Shown: positions 34,172 to 42,964, numbered from the stretch's first letter. The stretch: DNA of 58,735 bases from an uncultured Faecalibacterium sp. (GCA_934533135.1 CAKTBG010000016.1:1-58735); one strand, 5' to 3'. The notes: a model not told the origin generated them from the letters alone. Program-made: numbers and translations.

Positions 34172-35434
34172 ATGGAATACGGGCTGATCGGCTCCAAGCT
34201 GGGCCACTCCTACTCCAAGATCATCCACGAGATGCTCTGCGGCTACCGCTACGACCTCTGCCCCCTCCCCACCGAGGAGGAGGCACGCGCCTTCCTGACC
34301 CGGCGGTCTTTCAAAGCCATCAACGTGACCATCCCCTATAAGAAACTGGTCATGGAGTTCTGCTCTTACATCGACCCCCGTGCCAAGGCCATCGGTGCAG
34401 TGAACACCGTGGTCAACAAGAACGGCCTGCTCTACGGCTACAACACCGATTATATGGGCTTTGCCCATCTGTGCGAGGCGCACGACGTTGATTTTACCGG
34501 CAAGACCGTCCTGATCCTCGGCACCGGCGGCACCCACAACACCACCCGTGCGGTGGCCATGGACAGGGGCGCGGCGAAGATCCTCACCGTCAGCCGCCGC
34601 CCCGACCCGGAAAAGGGCGAGCTTTCCTACGCGGAAGCCGCCGCATCCGGGGCGCAGATCGTCATCAACACCACCCCCGCCGGAATGTACCCGAACGTCG
34701 GCGTCTGCAACCTCGATGTTGCCGCCATGCCTGGGCTGGAAGCCGTGCTGGATGTGGTCTACAATCCTGCCAAGACCGAGCTGATCCTCCGTGCGGAGGA
34801 GGCCGGGGTCCCGGTGGCCGCGGGCGGCCTTGAAATGCTGGTGGCACAGGCGGTCTATGCAGCGGAATATTTCCTCGGCTCCACCTTCCCGGATGCCCCG
34901 GCAGAGATCCAGCGGATCACCGCCGCGCTCCGCCGGGATACCCTGAACGTCGCCCTGATCGGGATGCCCTCCTCCGGCAAAACCACCGTCGGACGCGCCC
35001 TTGCAAAAGAGCTGGGCAAGACCTTCGTGGATCTCGACGAAGCCATCGTCAAAGCCGACGGCCGCAGCATCCCGGACATCTTTGCCGCCGAGGGCGAGGA
35101 CGGCTTCCGCCGGAAGGAGACCGAGCAGGTAACGCGCTTCTCGAAAGAGGGGCGGCAGCTGCTCTCCTGCGGGGGCGGCGTCATCAAGCGGCCCGAAAAT
35201 CTGCACGCCCTGCGGCAGAACGGCGTGATCCTCTTCCTCGACCGGCCGGTCGAGGCACTGACCGTGGGCGGCGGGCGGCCGCTCTCGTCCAGTGCCGACG
35301 CGCTCCGCGCCATGGAAGCCGAACGCCGCCCGCTCTATCTGGCGGCAGCCGACGCCGTGATCCCCAACAATACCACCGTCGCAGACGCCGTGTCTGCGGC
35401 AAGGGAGGCTCTGGATGAAATTTTTGATCATTAA
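34172..35434 (+). CDS. Fused shikimate dehydrogenase and shikimate kinase
   Basis: 420 residues joining two normally separate enzymes. Residues 1-245 are AroE: GSKLGHSYSK, INVTIPYKK (catalytic K57), GAVNTV, NTDYMGF, the nucleotide loop LGTGGTHNTTRA and NTTPAGMYP. Residues 256-420 are AroK: P-loop GMPSSGKTT (264-272), FRRKE, CGGGV, GRPLSS and RRPLYL. Both catalytic sets look complete, so one polypeptide would reduce 3-dehydroshikimate and phosphorylate shikimate. Its ATG abuts the aroC stop with no gap and its 3' end overlaps aroQ by 20 bases. Confidence 0.95.
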   Translation: MEYGLIGSKLGHSYSKIIHEMLCGYRYDLCPLPTEEEARAFLTRRSFKAINVTIPYKKLVMEFCSYIDPRAKAIGAVNTVVNKNGLLYGYNTDYMGFAHLCEAHDVDFTGKTVLILGTGGTHNTTRAVAMDRGAAKILTVSRRPDPEKGELSYAEAAASGAQIVINTTPAGMYPNVGVCNLDVAAMPGLEAVLDVVYNPAKTELILRAEEAGVPVAAGGLEMLVAQAVYAAEYFLGSTFPDAPAEIQRITAALRRDTLNVALIGMPSSGKTTVGRALAKELGKTFVDLDEAIVKADGRSIPDIFAAEGEDGFRRKETEQVTRFSKEGRQLLSCGGGVIKRPENLHALRQNGVILFLDRPVEALTVGGGRPLSSSADALRAMEAERRPLYLAAADAVIPNNTTVADAVSAAREALDEIFDH

Positions 35435-35879
35435 CGGCCCCAACCTCAACCTGACCCGCTTTTCGGAGCCGGGCGTGGAGGGAACGGTCGATTACAACGG
35501 CCTGCTCGATTATCTGGAAGCCTGCTGCGCCCAGATGGAGATCGAAGTCGAATTCTTCCAGTCCAACCACGAGGGCGACCTTGTGGACGAGATCCAGTCC
35601 GCGGCAGGCCGGGCCGACGGCATCATCCTCAACCCGGGCGGCTACGCCCATTACAGCGTCGCCATCCTCGACGCGCTGCGGGTCTGCGGCCTGCCCGCAG
35701 TGGAAGTGATGCTCCACGAGCCAAGCGAACGGGAGCCGTTCCGCCAGACCGACATCGTTTCCTTTGGCTGTCAGGGGCATTTCATCGGCGAGGGGATCAG
35801 CGGCTATCTGCACGCGGTGGCCTATCTCGCCCAGCTGCTCCGGTTGGACGGCAGCTCCCATGCACACATCGTACAGTAA
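35415..35879 (+). CDS. aroQ: Type II 3-dehydroquinate dehydratase homologue with altered active site
   Basis: 154 residues with the flavodoxin-like fold of type II dehydroquinases: INGPNLNL (N10), ILNPGGYAHYSVAI (N73) and R106-E-P-F-R110. However, ungapped alignment of the lid loop to the known pattern REPxVYG gives SEPGVEG, so the catalytic Tyr is E22 and the preceding Arg is F16; the catalytic His of EVHxSN falls on M99 (EVMLHE), with H101 nearby. It is the only dehydratase candidate in an otherwise complete operon. It may use displaced residues, or another enzyme may do the step. It overlaps the aroE-aroK fusion by 20 bases. Confidence 0.85.
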   Translation: MKFLIINGPNLNLTRFSEPGVEGTVDYNGLLDYLEACCAQMEIEVEFFQSNHEGDLVDEIQSAAGRADGIILNPGGYAHYSVAILDALRVCGLPAVEVMLHEPSEREPFRQTDIVSFGCQGHFIGEGISGYLHAVAYLAQLLRLDGSSHAHIVQ

Positions 35880-35898
35880 AACAGAAGGGAAAACTACC

Positions 35899-36915
35899 AT
35901 GATTATCTCCACCAAAAAAGGCACTCCGAAAGAAGAGCTTGAAAAGATCGTTGACCGTTTCGAGAAGCAGGGGCTTGATGTGACCCTCATCACCGGCAAG
36001 GATTACAACGTGTTCGGTCTGGTGGGCGACACCACCAAGATCGACGAGCGGGATGTGCTGGCCAACCCCTGGATCGACAACGTGACCCGCGTTTCCGCCC
36101 CCTATAAGCGCGCCAACCGCCTGTTCCACCCGGCCGATTCCGTCATCGACTGCGGCGGCGTGAAGATCGGCGGCCGGGAGAAGATCGCAGTCATGGCCGG
36201 CCCCTGCAGCATCGAGGGTGAAGAGCAGGCTCTGCGGATCGCACAGAGCGTCAAGGCCGGCGGTGCCGCCCTGTTCCGCGGCGGTGCCTACAAGCCCCGC
36301 ACCTCCCCCTACTCCTTTCAGGGGCTCGAGACCGAGGGCATCCTCGATATGGTCAAGGCACGCGAAGCCACCGGTATGCCCATCGTCTCCGAACTGATGA
36401 GCGAGGATCGCATCCCCGAGTTTGAAGAATATGTGGACGTGGTGCAGATCGGTGCCCGCAATATGCAGAACTTCCAGCTGCTGAAAGCCGTCGGCAAGAT
36501 GCACAAGCCGGTCCTGCTCAAGCGCGGCCTGTGCAACACCATCGAGGAGTGGATCATGAGTGCCGAGTACATCATGGCTGGCGGCAACGAGCAGGTCATC
36601 CTCTGTGAGCGCGGCATCCGCACCTTTGAGAAATACACCCGCAACACCCTCGACCTCTCCGCCGTGCCCATCATCCACGAAAAGACCCACCTGCCCGTCA
36701 TCGTGGATCCCAGCCACGCCACCGGCAAGGCCAACCTCGTCGAGCCGATGATGATCGCCGCCGTCGCCGCCGGTGCCGACGGCCTCGAGGTCGAAGTCCA
36801 CTACGATCCCCGCCACGCATGGAGCGACGGTGCGCAGTGCCTGACCCCGGATGCATTTGCGCAGGCCATGGCCAAGTGCCGTCAGGTCGCATGGGCCATC
36901 GGGCGGGATATGTGA
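35899..36915 (+). CDS. aroF: DAHP synthase, type I-beta
   Basis: 338 residues from the ATG at 35899 (GAAGGGA eight bases upstream). Catalyses the first step, joining PEP and erythrose 4-phosphate. The N-terminal 90 residues form the ferredoxin-like regulatory domain found in Thermotoga-type enzymes (MIISTKKGTPKEELEKIVD). The barrel carries the metal and PEP residues in MAGPCSIEGEEQA, RGGAYKPRTSPYSFQG, LLKRG, CERGIRTFE and DPSHATGK. It lies 19 bases after aroQ. Confidence 0.96.
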   Translation: MIISTKKGTPKEELEKIVDRFEKQGLDVTLITGKDYNVFGLVGDTTKIDERDVLANPWIDNVTRVSAPYKRANRLFHPADSVIDCGGVKIGGREKIAVMAGPCSIEGEEQALRIAQSVKAGGAALFRGGAYKPRTSPYSFQGLETEGILDMVKAREATGMPIVSELMSEDRIPEFEEYVDVVQIGARNMQNFQLLKAVGKMHKPVLLKRGLCNTIEEWIMSAEYIMAGGNEQVILCERGIRTFEKYTRNTLDLSAVPIIHEKTHLPVIVDPSHATGKANLVEPMMIAAVAAGADGLEVEVHYDPRHAWSDGAQCLTPDAFAQAMAKCRQVAWAIGRDM

Positions 36916-36917
36916 TA

Positions 36918-37022
36918 GCCCTCTCAGTCTCGCTTTGCTCGCCAGCTCGTCCTCCCTCTGTCGCTTTGCGACATCTCCCTCCGACCGGAGGGAGTCTATC
37001 AAAGGGAGAGCCTTTGGCAAGC
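36918..37022. repeat. Palindromic intergenic repeat, extended half copy inside the aro operon (copy 5)
   Basis: CCTCTCAGTC, a weak first hairpin, then the two extra hairpins also seen in copy 2: TGTCGC-TTT-GCGACA and CTCCCTC-CGACCG-GAGGGAG, AGTCTATC, and AAGGGAGAGCC. Only the left half is present. It separates aroF from aroA. Confidence 0.85.
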
Positions 37023-37098
37023 CGGACAATTTTGATAATATCGCCTTCGGCTCCTATATGCACTGCGCCTTGCGCCCGAGGGCAGAAAGCTTGATACT

Positions 37099-38370
37099 AT
37101 GCAAATTACAATCTCCCCTGCTGCTATCCACGGCACCGTGGCGGCTCCCCCCAGCAAAAGCATGGCGCACCGGGCGGTGCTCTGCGCGGCGTTGGCCGAG
37201 GGGGTCTCCCACATCCGGAACCTCGAGTTCAGCAAGGATATCTCGGCCACCCTCGCGGCGGCAGGCCAGCTCTGCGCCGCGGTGCAGACCGATGCCGACT
37301 CCGCTGTGGTCACGGGGCTGGGGCGGTTCCGCCCGGTCACCGAAGCCATCGACTGCTGCGAAAGCGGCAGCACCCTGCGCTTTCTCATCCCGCTGGCCAG
37401 CCTCACCGGGCAGGCCGTCACCTTTGTGGGGCGTGGCCGATTGATGGAGCGGCCACAGTCGGTGTACGAAACGCTTTACCGGGAGCAGGGGCTCCGCTTT
37501 GAGCCGACCCCTGCCAGCCTGACCGTCGAGGGCGCGCTGCGACCCGGCGAGTACACGCTGGCGGGCAATGTGTCCAGCCAGTTCATCAGCGGTCTGCTGT
37601 TTGCGCTGCCCCTCCTGCCCGGCGACAGCACCCTCCATCTGCTCCCGCCCGTGGAGAGCCGGAGCTACATCGAGATGACCCGCAGCGTCCAGCAGACGTT
37701 CGACGTCAGGAGCCGCTGGGGGAACGACACCACCCTCTTCCTCCCCGGGAACCAGACCTATACGGCCCGGGATTACACGGTGGAGGGCGATTACAGTCAG
37801 GCGGCGTTTCTGGCCGTTCTGGGGGCGGTCTGCGGCGGTGTGACCCTCACCGGCCTTGCCGCCGAGACCCTGCAGGGCGACGCCGCCATCCTCGACATCC
37901 TCCGCCGGTGCGGAGCCGATTTCCGCCGCACGGAGGACGGCATCGTGTTTGCCAAAGCCCCGCTCTGCGGAACGGACATCGACCTTGCCGACTGCCCCGA
38001 TCTCGGCCCTGTGCTGATGGTGCTCGGCCTGCTTTGCAAGGGGCAGACCGTCATCCGGAATGCCGAACGCCTTCGGATCAAGGAGAGCGACCGGATCGCC
38101 GCCATGGAGCAGGAGCTGCGTGCCTGCGGCGGCGTGCTTTCCAGCGAGGGCGGCACCATCGTCCTGCAGGGCTGTGCCGAGCGGCTGCACGCGCCCGCCG
38201 CCCCGCTCTCCGGCCACAACGACCACCGGGTGGTCATGAGCCTGACCGTGCTGGCTCTTGCCGCCGGGCTGAAACTGTCCATCGACGGGGCCGAGGCTGT
38301 CCAGAAAAGCTGGCCCCACTTCTTTGAAGCCATCAAGCCTTTGGGCGTGGAGGTAGAGTATGCTGGATAA
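37099..38370 (+). CDS. aroA: EPSP synthase (3-phosphoshikimate 1-carboxyvinyltransferase)
   Basis: 423 residues. Adds enolpyruvate from PEP to shikimate 3-phosphate. Motifs: APPSKSMAHRAVLCAAL at the N-terminus, ESGSTLRFL, GNVSSQFISGLL, VEGDYSQAAFL, ERLRIKESDRI and GHNDHRVVMS. The ribosome site is weak (GAGGGC/AGAAAG). It is the first gene after repeat copy 5 and overlaps tyrA by 11 bases. Confidence 0.96.
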   Translation: MQITISPAAIHGTVAAPPSKSMAHRAVLCAALAEGVSHIRNLEFSKDISATLAAAGQLCAAVQTDADSAVVTGLGRFRPVTEAIDCCESGSTLRFLIPLASLTGQAVTFVGRGRLMERPQSVYETLYREQGLRFEPTPASLTVEGALRPGEYTLAGNVSSQFISGLLFALPLLPGDSTLHLLPPVESRSYIEMTRSVQQTFDVRSRWGNDTTLFLPGNQTYTARDYTVEGDYSQAAFLAVLGAVCGGVTLTGLAAETLQGDAAILDILRRCGADFRRTEDGIVFAKAPLCGTDIDLADCPDLGPVLMVLGLLCKGQTVIRNAERLRIKESDRIAAMEQELRACGGVLSSEGGTIVLQGCAERLHAPAAPLSGHNDHRVVMSLTVLALAAGLKLSIDGAEAVQKSWPHFFEAIKPLGVEVEYAG

Positions 38371-39220
38371 ATCCAAACGTTATCTCATCGTTGGTCTGGG
38401 TCTGCTGGGCGGCAAGTACGCCCTCGAGCTGACCCGCGCCGGTTTTGCCGTGGACGGCATCAACCGCAGCGAGGGGCACTTGCAGTACGCCCTCGACCAC
38501 GGCTATATCCGCAGCGGCAAGACCCACGATTTTGAGGATCTGGTGCGCGGGGCCGACCACATCATCTTCGGCCTGTATCCCACCGCCCTCATGGACTGGT
38601 TCAAGACCTATGGGCAGCTCCTCAAGCCCGGCTGCATCTTCACCGATGTCTCGGGCGTCAAGACCGGCCTTGTGGAGCCGGTGCAGGCCCTGTGCCCGGA
38701 AGGGGTCGAATTCATCGCCAGCCACCCGATGGCAGGCCGCGAGACCTCCAGCGTCGAGCACGCGGCCGAGGTGAATTTTGCCCCCGCCAACTTCATCATC
38801 ACCCCCACGGAGCAGAACACCCCGGAAGCCATCCAGTGGGTCAAGGAGCTGGCCGGGGTGCTGGGGTTCAAGCACATCTGCACCCTGACCGTGCAGGAGC
38901 ACGACCGGATGATCGGCTATGTCAGCCAGCTCTGCCATGCCATCGCCGTCAGCCTGATGTGCGCCAACGACAACACCTCGCTCTGCGAGTACACCGGCGA
39001 CTCCTTCCGCGACCTGACCCGCATTGCACGGATCAACGACAAGATGTGGGCGGAGCTGTTTTTGTGGAACAAGGAGAACCTGATCGCCGAGATCGACCAG
39101 TTTGACGCCGCGTTGAACACCCTGCGGAATGCACTGGCGGCCGGTGACCGGGAAAAGCTGGAAGAGATGTTCCGTCTCTCGACCCAGCGGCGCGCCGCAT
39201 TCGACAAAAAACTGCCGTGA
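38360..39220 (+). CDS. tyrA: Prephenate dehydrogenase
   Basis: 286 residues; NAD(P) motif LIVGLGLLGGKYALEL at the N-terminus, DVSGVKTGLV, ASHPMAGRE and HDRMIGYVSQLCHAI with the catalytic His. Leads prephenate to 4-hydroxyphenylpyruvate for tyrosine. It overlaps aroA by 11 bases and ends the operon at a repeat element. Confidence 0.95.
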   Translation: MLDKSKRYLIVGLGLLGGKYALELTRAGFAVDGINRSEGHLQYALDHGYIRSGKTHDFEDLVRGADHIIFGLYPTALMDWFKTYGQLLKPGCIFTDVSGVKTGLVEPVQALCPEGVEFIASHPMAGRETSSVEHAAEVNFAPANFIITPTEQNTPEAIQWVKELAGVLGFKHICTLTVQEHDRMIGYVSQLCHAIAVSLMCANDNTSLCEYTGDSFRDLTRIARINDKMWAELFLWNKENLIAEIDQFDAALNTLRNALAAGDREKLEEMFRLSTQRRAAFDKKLP

Positions 39221-39320
39221 CCCTCTCAGTCAATGCTTCGCATTGCCAGCTCTCCCTTAGGGAGAGCCCTTGGCAGGCCGGGCAGGTTTCATGGTATTCC
39301 CTTTCCGTGCCGGGCCTTGC
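39221..39320. repeat. Palindromic intergenic repeat, half copy with conserved extension (copy 6)
   Basis: CCTCTCAGTC, hairpin CAATGC-TTC-GCATTG, hairpin AGCTCTCCCT/AGGGAGAGCC, then TTGGCAGGCCGGGCA and, about 40 bases on, GCCGGGCCTTGCG. The extension is shared with copy 7. Confidence 0.85.
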
Positions 39321-39359
39321 GTCTATGGACAAAGTTGTGACAAACCGTGAGGAAGATCT

Positions 39360-40334
39360 ATGCCGAAACAGGAAGGACAGAAGTCCAAGCTTTTAGCACT
39401 GCTGCGGATCTTTGAGCAGCAGACCGACGAACGCCACCTGCTGAATGTGCCGCAGCTGGTGCAGCTGCTGGAGCAGCAGGGCATCCTCTGCGAGCGGAAA
39501 AGCGTGTACAGCGACATCGAAGCCCTCAATGCACTGGGCTACGACATCCAGCTGCGGCGCGGGCGGAACGGCGGCTACTGGATGGCCAGCCGCACCTTTG
39601 ATCTGGCCGAGCTGAAGCTGCTGGTGGACGCGGTGCAGGCCAGCCGCACCATCTCCAAGGCCACCAGCGACAAGCTGATCTCCAAGCTTGAGGGGCTGAC
39701 CTCCCGCTACGAGGGCGGCCAGCTCCAGCGTCAGGTCTATGTCGATGGCCGCCCCAAAAGCACCAACCGCACCCTGCCTTACGCCGTAGACGCCCTGTTT
39801 TCGGCCATCAATGCAGGCAAAATGGTGCAGTTCCACTACAAAAAGCGGGGTTTCCCCGAGCTGCGCACCATCAGCCCATGGCAGATGGCGTGGGAAAACG
39901 GCTGCTACTACCTCATCGCCTATCAGGACGAGAAACCGCCCTTCGGCATCCGGAACTACCGGGTGGATCGGATGGCGGGCGTGACCGTGCTGGACGAGCC
40001 CCGCCGCGGCAAAGAGGCGTTTGCCGGTTTTGACCTGCCCGCTTACCTCAAAAAGCATTTCAATATGTTCGGCGGGCCGGAGCACGCTGTGACCCTCCGC
40101 TGCACCGCCGACCTTGAGCAGGCCATGCGGGAGCGGTTCGGCACAGCCCCCATCTTCCTGCCCGAGGACGAGGGCGAGCATCTCCACTTCACCGTTCCCA
40201 TCTGTGTCAGCGAACAGTTTTACGGCTGGGTCTGCGGCTTTGGCGGCAAAGTCGAAGTCACTGCCCCCGCCGTCGTCCGCGAACAGCTGCGCGAAATGAC
40301 CGCGAAGATCTGCGCCGCGCACCAGAGCCTCTGA
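39360..40334 (+). CDS. WYL-domain transcriptional regulator
   Basis: 324 residues. An N-terminal winged helix-turn-helix (HLLNVPQLVQLLEQQGILCERKSVYSDIEAL, opening residues about 25-60) and a WYL ligand domain at 140-220 (MVQFHYKKRG, ISPWQMAWENGCYYLIAY, IRNYRVDRM). WYL domains bind nucleotides or nucleic acid and often control stress or defence genes; no such partner is adjacent. GAGGAAG lies upstream of the ATG. Confidence 0.9.
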   Translation: MPKQEGQKSKLLALLRIFEQQTDERHLLNVPQLVQLLEQQGILCERKSVYSDIEALNALGYDIQLRRGRNGGYWMASRTFDLAELKLLVDAVQASRTISKATSDKLISKLEGLTSRYEGGQLQRQVYVDGRPKSTNRTLPYAVDALFSAINAGKMVQFHYKKRGFPELRTISPWQMAWENGCYYLIAYQDEKPPFGIRNYRVDRMAGVTVLDEPRRGKEAFAGFDLPAYLKKHFNMFGGPEHAVTLRCTADLEQAMRERFGTAPIFLPEDEGEHLHFTVPICVSEQFYGWVCGFGGKVEVTAPAVVREQLREMTAKICAAHQSL

Positions 40335-40350
40335 ACCGCATCAAAAAAAC

Positions 40351-40408
40351 AAAATCCCCGGGGATGCCGCGCGGTGGATGCCGCCTGCGGAGTCCTCGGG
40401 GATTTCGA
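40351..40408. terminator. Terminator between convergent genes
   Basis: AAATCCCCGGGG region pairs with CCTCGGGGATTT across a GC-rich loop with its own stem; A/T tracts flank both sides. Confidence 0.7.
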
Positions 40409-40439
40409 TTTATAAAAGGGTTCCAGCCCTTGCCGGGGA

Positions 40440-42800
40440 TCAGAAGGTCACAACGCTGCCGTTGGCCGGTGCGCTGATGGCGGCGTACCGGGTCACGGTC
40501 TCGCCGGTCTCCGCGTTGGTCGTGGTCACACGGAGCGTGTAGCTGCCCTTCTTGACGTTAAAGTGGAACTGGCCGTTTGCATCGGTGACGGTCTGTGCCA
40601 CCACACGGTCGCCCTGCAGCAGTGCCACCGGCGCATTGACAAGCACCGCGTGGTCGCTGGAGATCGCTGTCGCACGGACTTCGACCGGCGTTGCGGCCAT
40701 GGCCATCATCACAATGCCGCCCACAACGACCACAGCACCGCCCAGCAGGATCGCTGCCGCCATGCCGGAACCGTCGTCCGAAGGCGTGGTGACCGTATCA
40801 TCCGGCTTCGGTGTATCGTTGGGCTTGACCGTATTGTTGGGTTTTGTTGTCGTCGTGCCACCGGACGGTTTCGTGGTGGTGCCGGAGCTTGTCGTATCTT
40901 TTGCCTTGACTTCCACCGGATATTCCACACTCAGACCCTTGTAAGAAACGGTGATCATCTGGGTGCCGACCTGATCGAGGATCTCCGGTGTGCAGGTATA
41001 ACCGTAGTAAACGAGTTCTTCTTTGCCCTGATGCGTCCATTTCAGAACCATGCCGCTGTCATCGAGGGTATCACCCACCGTATATTTCGTCTTGATGGGG
41101 CGCATCTGGAATTCCAGCTTATCCTCGTTCTGATCCGGCTTTGTCGTCGTGGTGTCGTCCGGATCGGGTTTCGTCGGATTGTTGCCCGGATCAGTCTTGT
41201 TGTCGTCCTTATCATCCGGGGTGGGATTCGGCGTGACATTATCCTTATCGTCCGGGGTGGGGCTCGGCGTTTCCTTTTCCTTGACCGTCACATCAAAACT
41301 GGTGCTCTGGCCGTCATAATTGACTGTGATGGTCTGCGTTCCGGCAGTGTCGAGGGTAGTGGGAGTGCAGGTGAAACCGGAGGTGATTTCAACATTCTTG
41401 TCGAGTGAAACACTGTGCCAAGTTCCCTCATAGTGTCCGTTCAACACCAGTCCAGTCGTGTCCAACGTATCACCAACGGTATACTCGGTCTTGCTCGGCA
41501 TCGACTTTACGCTGAGGTTTGTCAATTTCATCAGCTCAGCTTTGATCGTCAGCGATTCAACCGGCTGACCGTTATCGACGTTATAGGCGATCACCTTCAG
41601 TTCCTGCTCTCCGCCTTCGGGCAGCGTAAAGTACTCGGTTTCAAACGCATGGTAAACGCCGGGATTGGCTTTATCTGTCACAGCCGCATAGTCCTGCGGA
41701 ATACTTGTCGATTCCTTATTGGCTGTACAAGTGTACCGCTCCCCATTCGGCGTTTCAATACAGATCTCAACCGCTTTATCCGTATCATCCCAGTCAAATG
41801 CTATGCCATAAACCTTGATCTGCCGCGTCAGCATATCACCAGCATAGGAACCTGCAACAACCGGATCGCCAGTCATCTTTGTCAGCAGGTTCATCGCCAG
41901 ATAGCGTTCCTGTCCCTGATAATGGATATGTGCAACTTGACCTGAGCCCATACCAGACGCCTTATCCACATAGACCAGCTTGCCATTCGCAATCTCGTCT
42001 ACCTTAGAGTTAAAGTTATGGCCGCTGTTCACGCTGATGCCATCACTGGACTTTACCTTATACCAGCCAGCGTACTGCGTAGAGCAGGTATCCGGCCCCG
42101 GATCAACCGGGCAAACACGCACATTGGTAAATGTCTTTTTAATCGTGCTCTTCGTGGTCTTTACATCCCACCGAATGATGCACCGGTTGCCGTAGTTGCA
42201 ATCCGAGAACCAAACATTCTCACCCTCAACTTTGGTGATGAAAATAGAATGGCCGTCGTTCAGGTAACGGACAACATCACCGGTTTTCAGATCATTCACG
42301 GCAGCTGTGCCAGTCCTTTTCGTCCAAGTCTGCGGATCCGATCCGGCATAGCAGGAAGCAACCTGCTGTGCATAACCGGCACACTGGGTAGCCCAGCCAA
42401 GTGCGCCATAGTACCGGTTGTCGTACTGTCCGATTCCGCGTGTTCCATCGGCTCTCTTTACATAATGATCCGTGCAGGCGGTGCTGGTATAGCCCTCCGG
42501 GTTATTCGTAGACGAACCTGCATGGTTCCAATACTTTCCTGCCGGATATTTCTGACGCAGCTCATCCAGTGTATACGTCCGTGCGCTTGCCAGTGCGATG
42601 TCATCGCCGCTCCCGCTCAGAGCTTCTTCCGTGTAATAATGGATGCCCTCTTCATCGGCACCATCGTCATACGGGTCTTCATAGCCACAATCATCTTCAA
42701 ACAGTACATCGTCGCCGTCGTCTGCATAGGCCGACAGGGGCGAGATGACCGAGAGCATCATGGCCACGGTCAGGATCGACGCGATCCAGCGTTTTCTCAT
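40440..42800 (-). CDS. Secreted CHAP-like amidase with Ig-like repeats and membrane anchor
   Basis: 786 residues from the ATG at 42800 (GAGGAG five bases upstream). Signal peptide 1-26 (ends PLSAYA). Residues about 90-230 form a CHAP/papain-like amidase: C140 in TQCAGYAQQ, H184 in NDGHSIFI and D200 or N202 in FSDCNYG. Two bacterial Ig-like domains share TEYTVGDTLDTTG and TKYTVGDTLDDSG, separated by Asp/Pro/Thr/Lys linkers. A membrane helix (AAAILLGGAVVVVGGIVMMAMA) lies near residue 690, followed unusually by a further Ig/CNA-B-like domain of about 80 residues. No LPxTG. Probably acts on or decorates the cell wall. A C13 tract lies 80 bases upstream. Confidence 0.82.
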   Translation of the reverse strand: MRKRWIASILTVAMMLSVISPLSAYADDGDDVLFEDDCGYEDPYDDGADEEGIHYYTEEALSGSGDDIALASARTYTLDELRQKYPAGKYWNHAGSSTNNPEGYTSTACTDHYVKRADGTRGIGQYDNRYYGALGWATQCAGYAQQVASCYAGSDPQTWTKRTGTAAVNDLKTGDVVRYLNDGHSIFITKVEGENVWFSDCNYGNRCIIRWDVKTTKSTIKKTFTNVRVCPVDPGPDTCSTQYAGWYKVKSSDGISVNSGHNFNSKVDEIANGKLVYVDKASGMGSGQVAHIHYQGQERYLAMNLLTKMTGDPVVAGSYAGDMLTRQIKVYGIAFDWDDTDKAVEICIETPNGERYTCTANKESTSIPQDYAAVTDKANPGVYHAFETEYFTLPEGGEQELKVIAYNVDNGQPVESLTIKAELMKLTNLSVKSMPSKTEYTVGDTLDTTGLVLNGHYEGTWHSVSLDKNVEITSGFTCTPTTLDTAGTQTITVNYDGQSTSFDVTVKEKETPSPTPDDKDNVTPNPTPDDKDDNKTDPGNNPTKPDPDDTTTTKPDQNEDKLEFQMRPIKTKYTVGDTLDDSGMVLKWTHQGKEELVYYGYTCTPEILDQVGTQMITVSYKGLSVEYPVEVKAKDTTSSGTTTKPSGGTTTTKPNNTVKPNDTPKPDDTVTTPSDDGSGMAAAILLGGAVVVVGGIVMMAMAATPVEVRATAISSDHAVLVNAPVALLQGDRVVAQTVTDANGQFHFNVKKGSYTLRVTTTNAETGETVTRYAAISAPANGSVVTF

Positions 42801-42827
42801 CTTGACTCCTCGTTTCCCAAAATAATG

Positions 42828-42853
42828 TAACAGCCGGATCCACATTTCCACAA
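42828..42853 (-). promoter_or_regulatory. Probable promoter of the CHAP surface protein
   Basis: On the minus strand TTGTGG (42853-42848), about 18 bases, then TACATT with TG-n before it. Confidence 0.5.
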
Positions 42854-42879
42854 AAATCCAACTGTCCGCACTCAGTCTA

Positions 42880-42892
42880 CCCCCCCCCCCCC
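42880..42892. repeat. Homopolymeric C13/G13 tract
   Basis: Thirteen consecutive C on the plus strand (G13 on the sense strand of the surface protein gene), 26 bases upstream of its -35. Such tracts are prone to slipped-strand length change. Confidence 0.9.
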
Positions 42893-42964
42893 GAGGTTCT
42901 GTCAAGGGTTTGCACGATTTTCTATCTTTTGCCGAAATTCTTCGCTGGCTGCAACAAAGAAGCA

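Noticed and set aside
35415..35879. AroQ as a broken pseudogene
   Set aside because: The frame, length, ribosome coupling and most fold residues are intact; altered residues alone do not show loss of function.
42880..42892. C13 tract as a plain sequencing artefact
   Set aside because: This cannot be excluded from the sequence alone, but the tract lies outside coding sequence at a regulatory position, so it is reported as a finding with that caveat.
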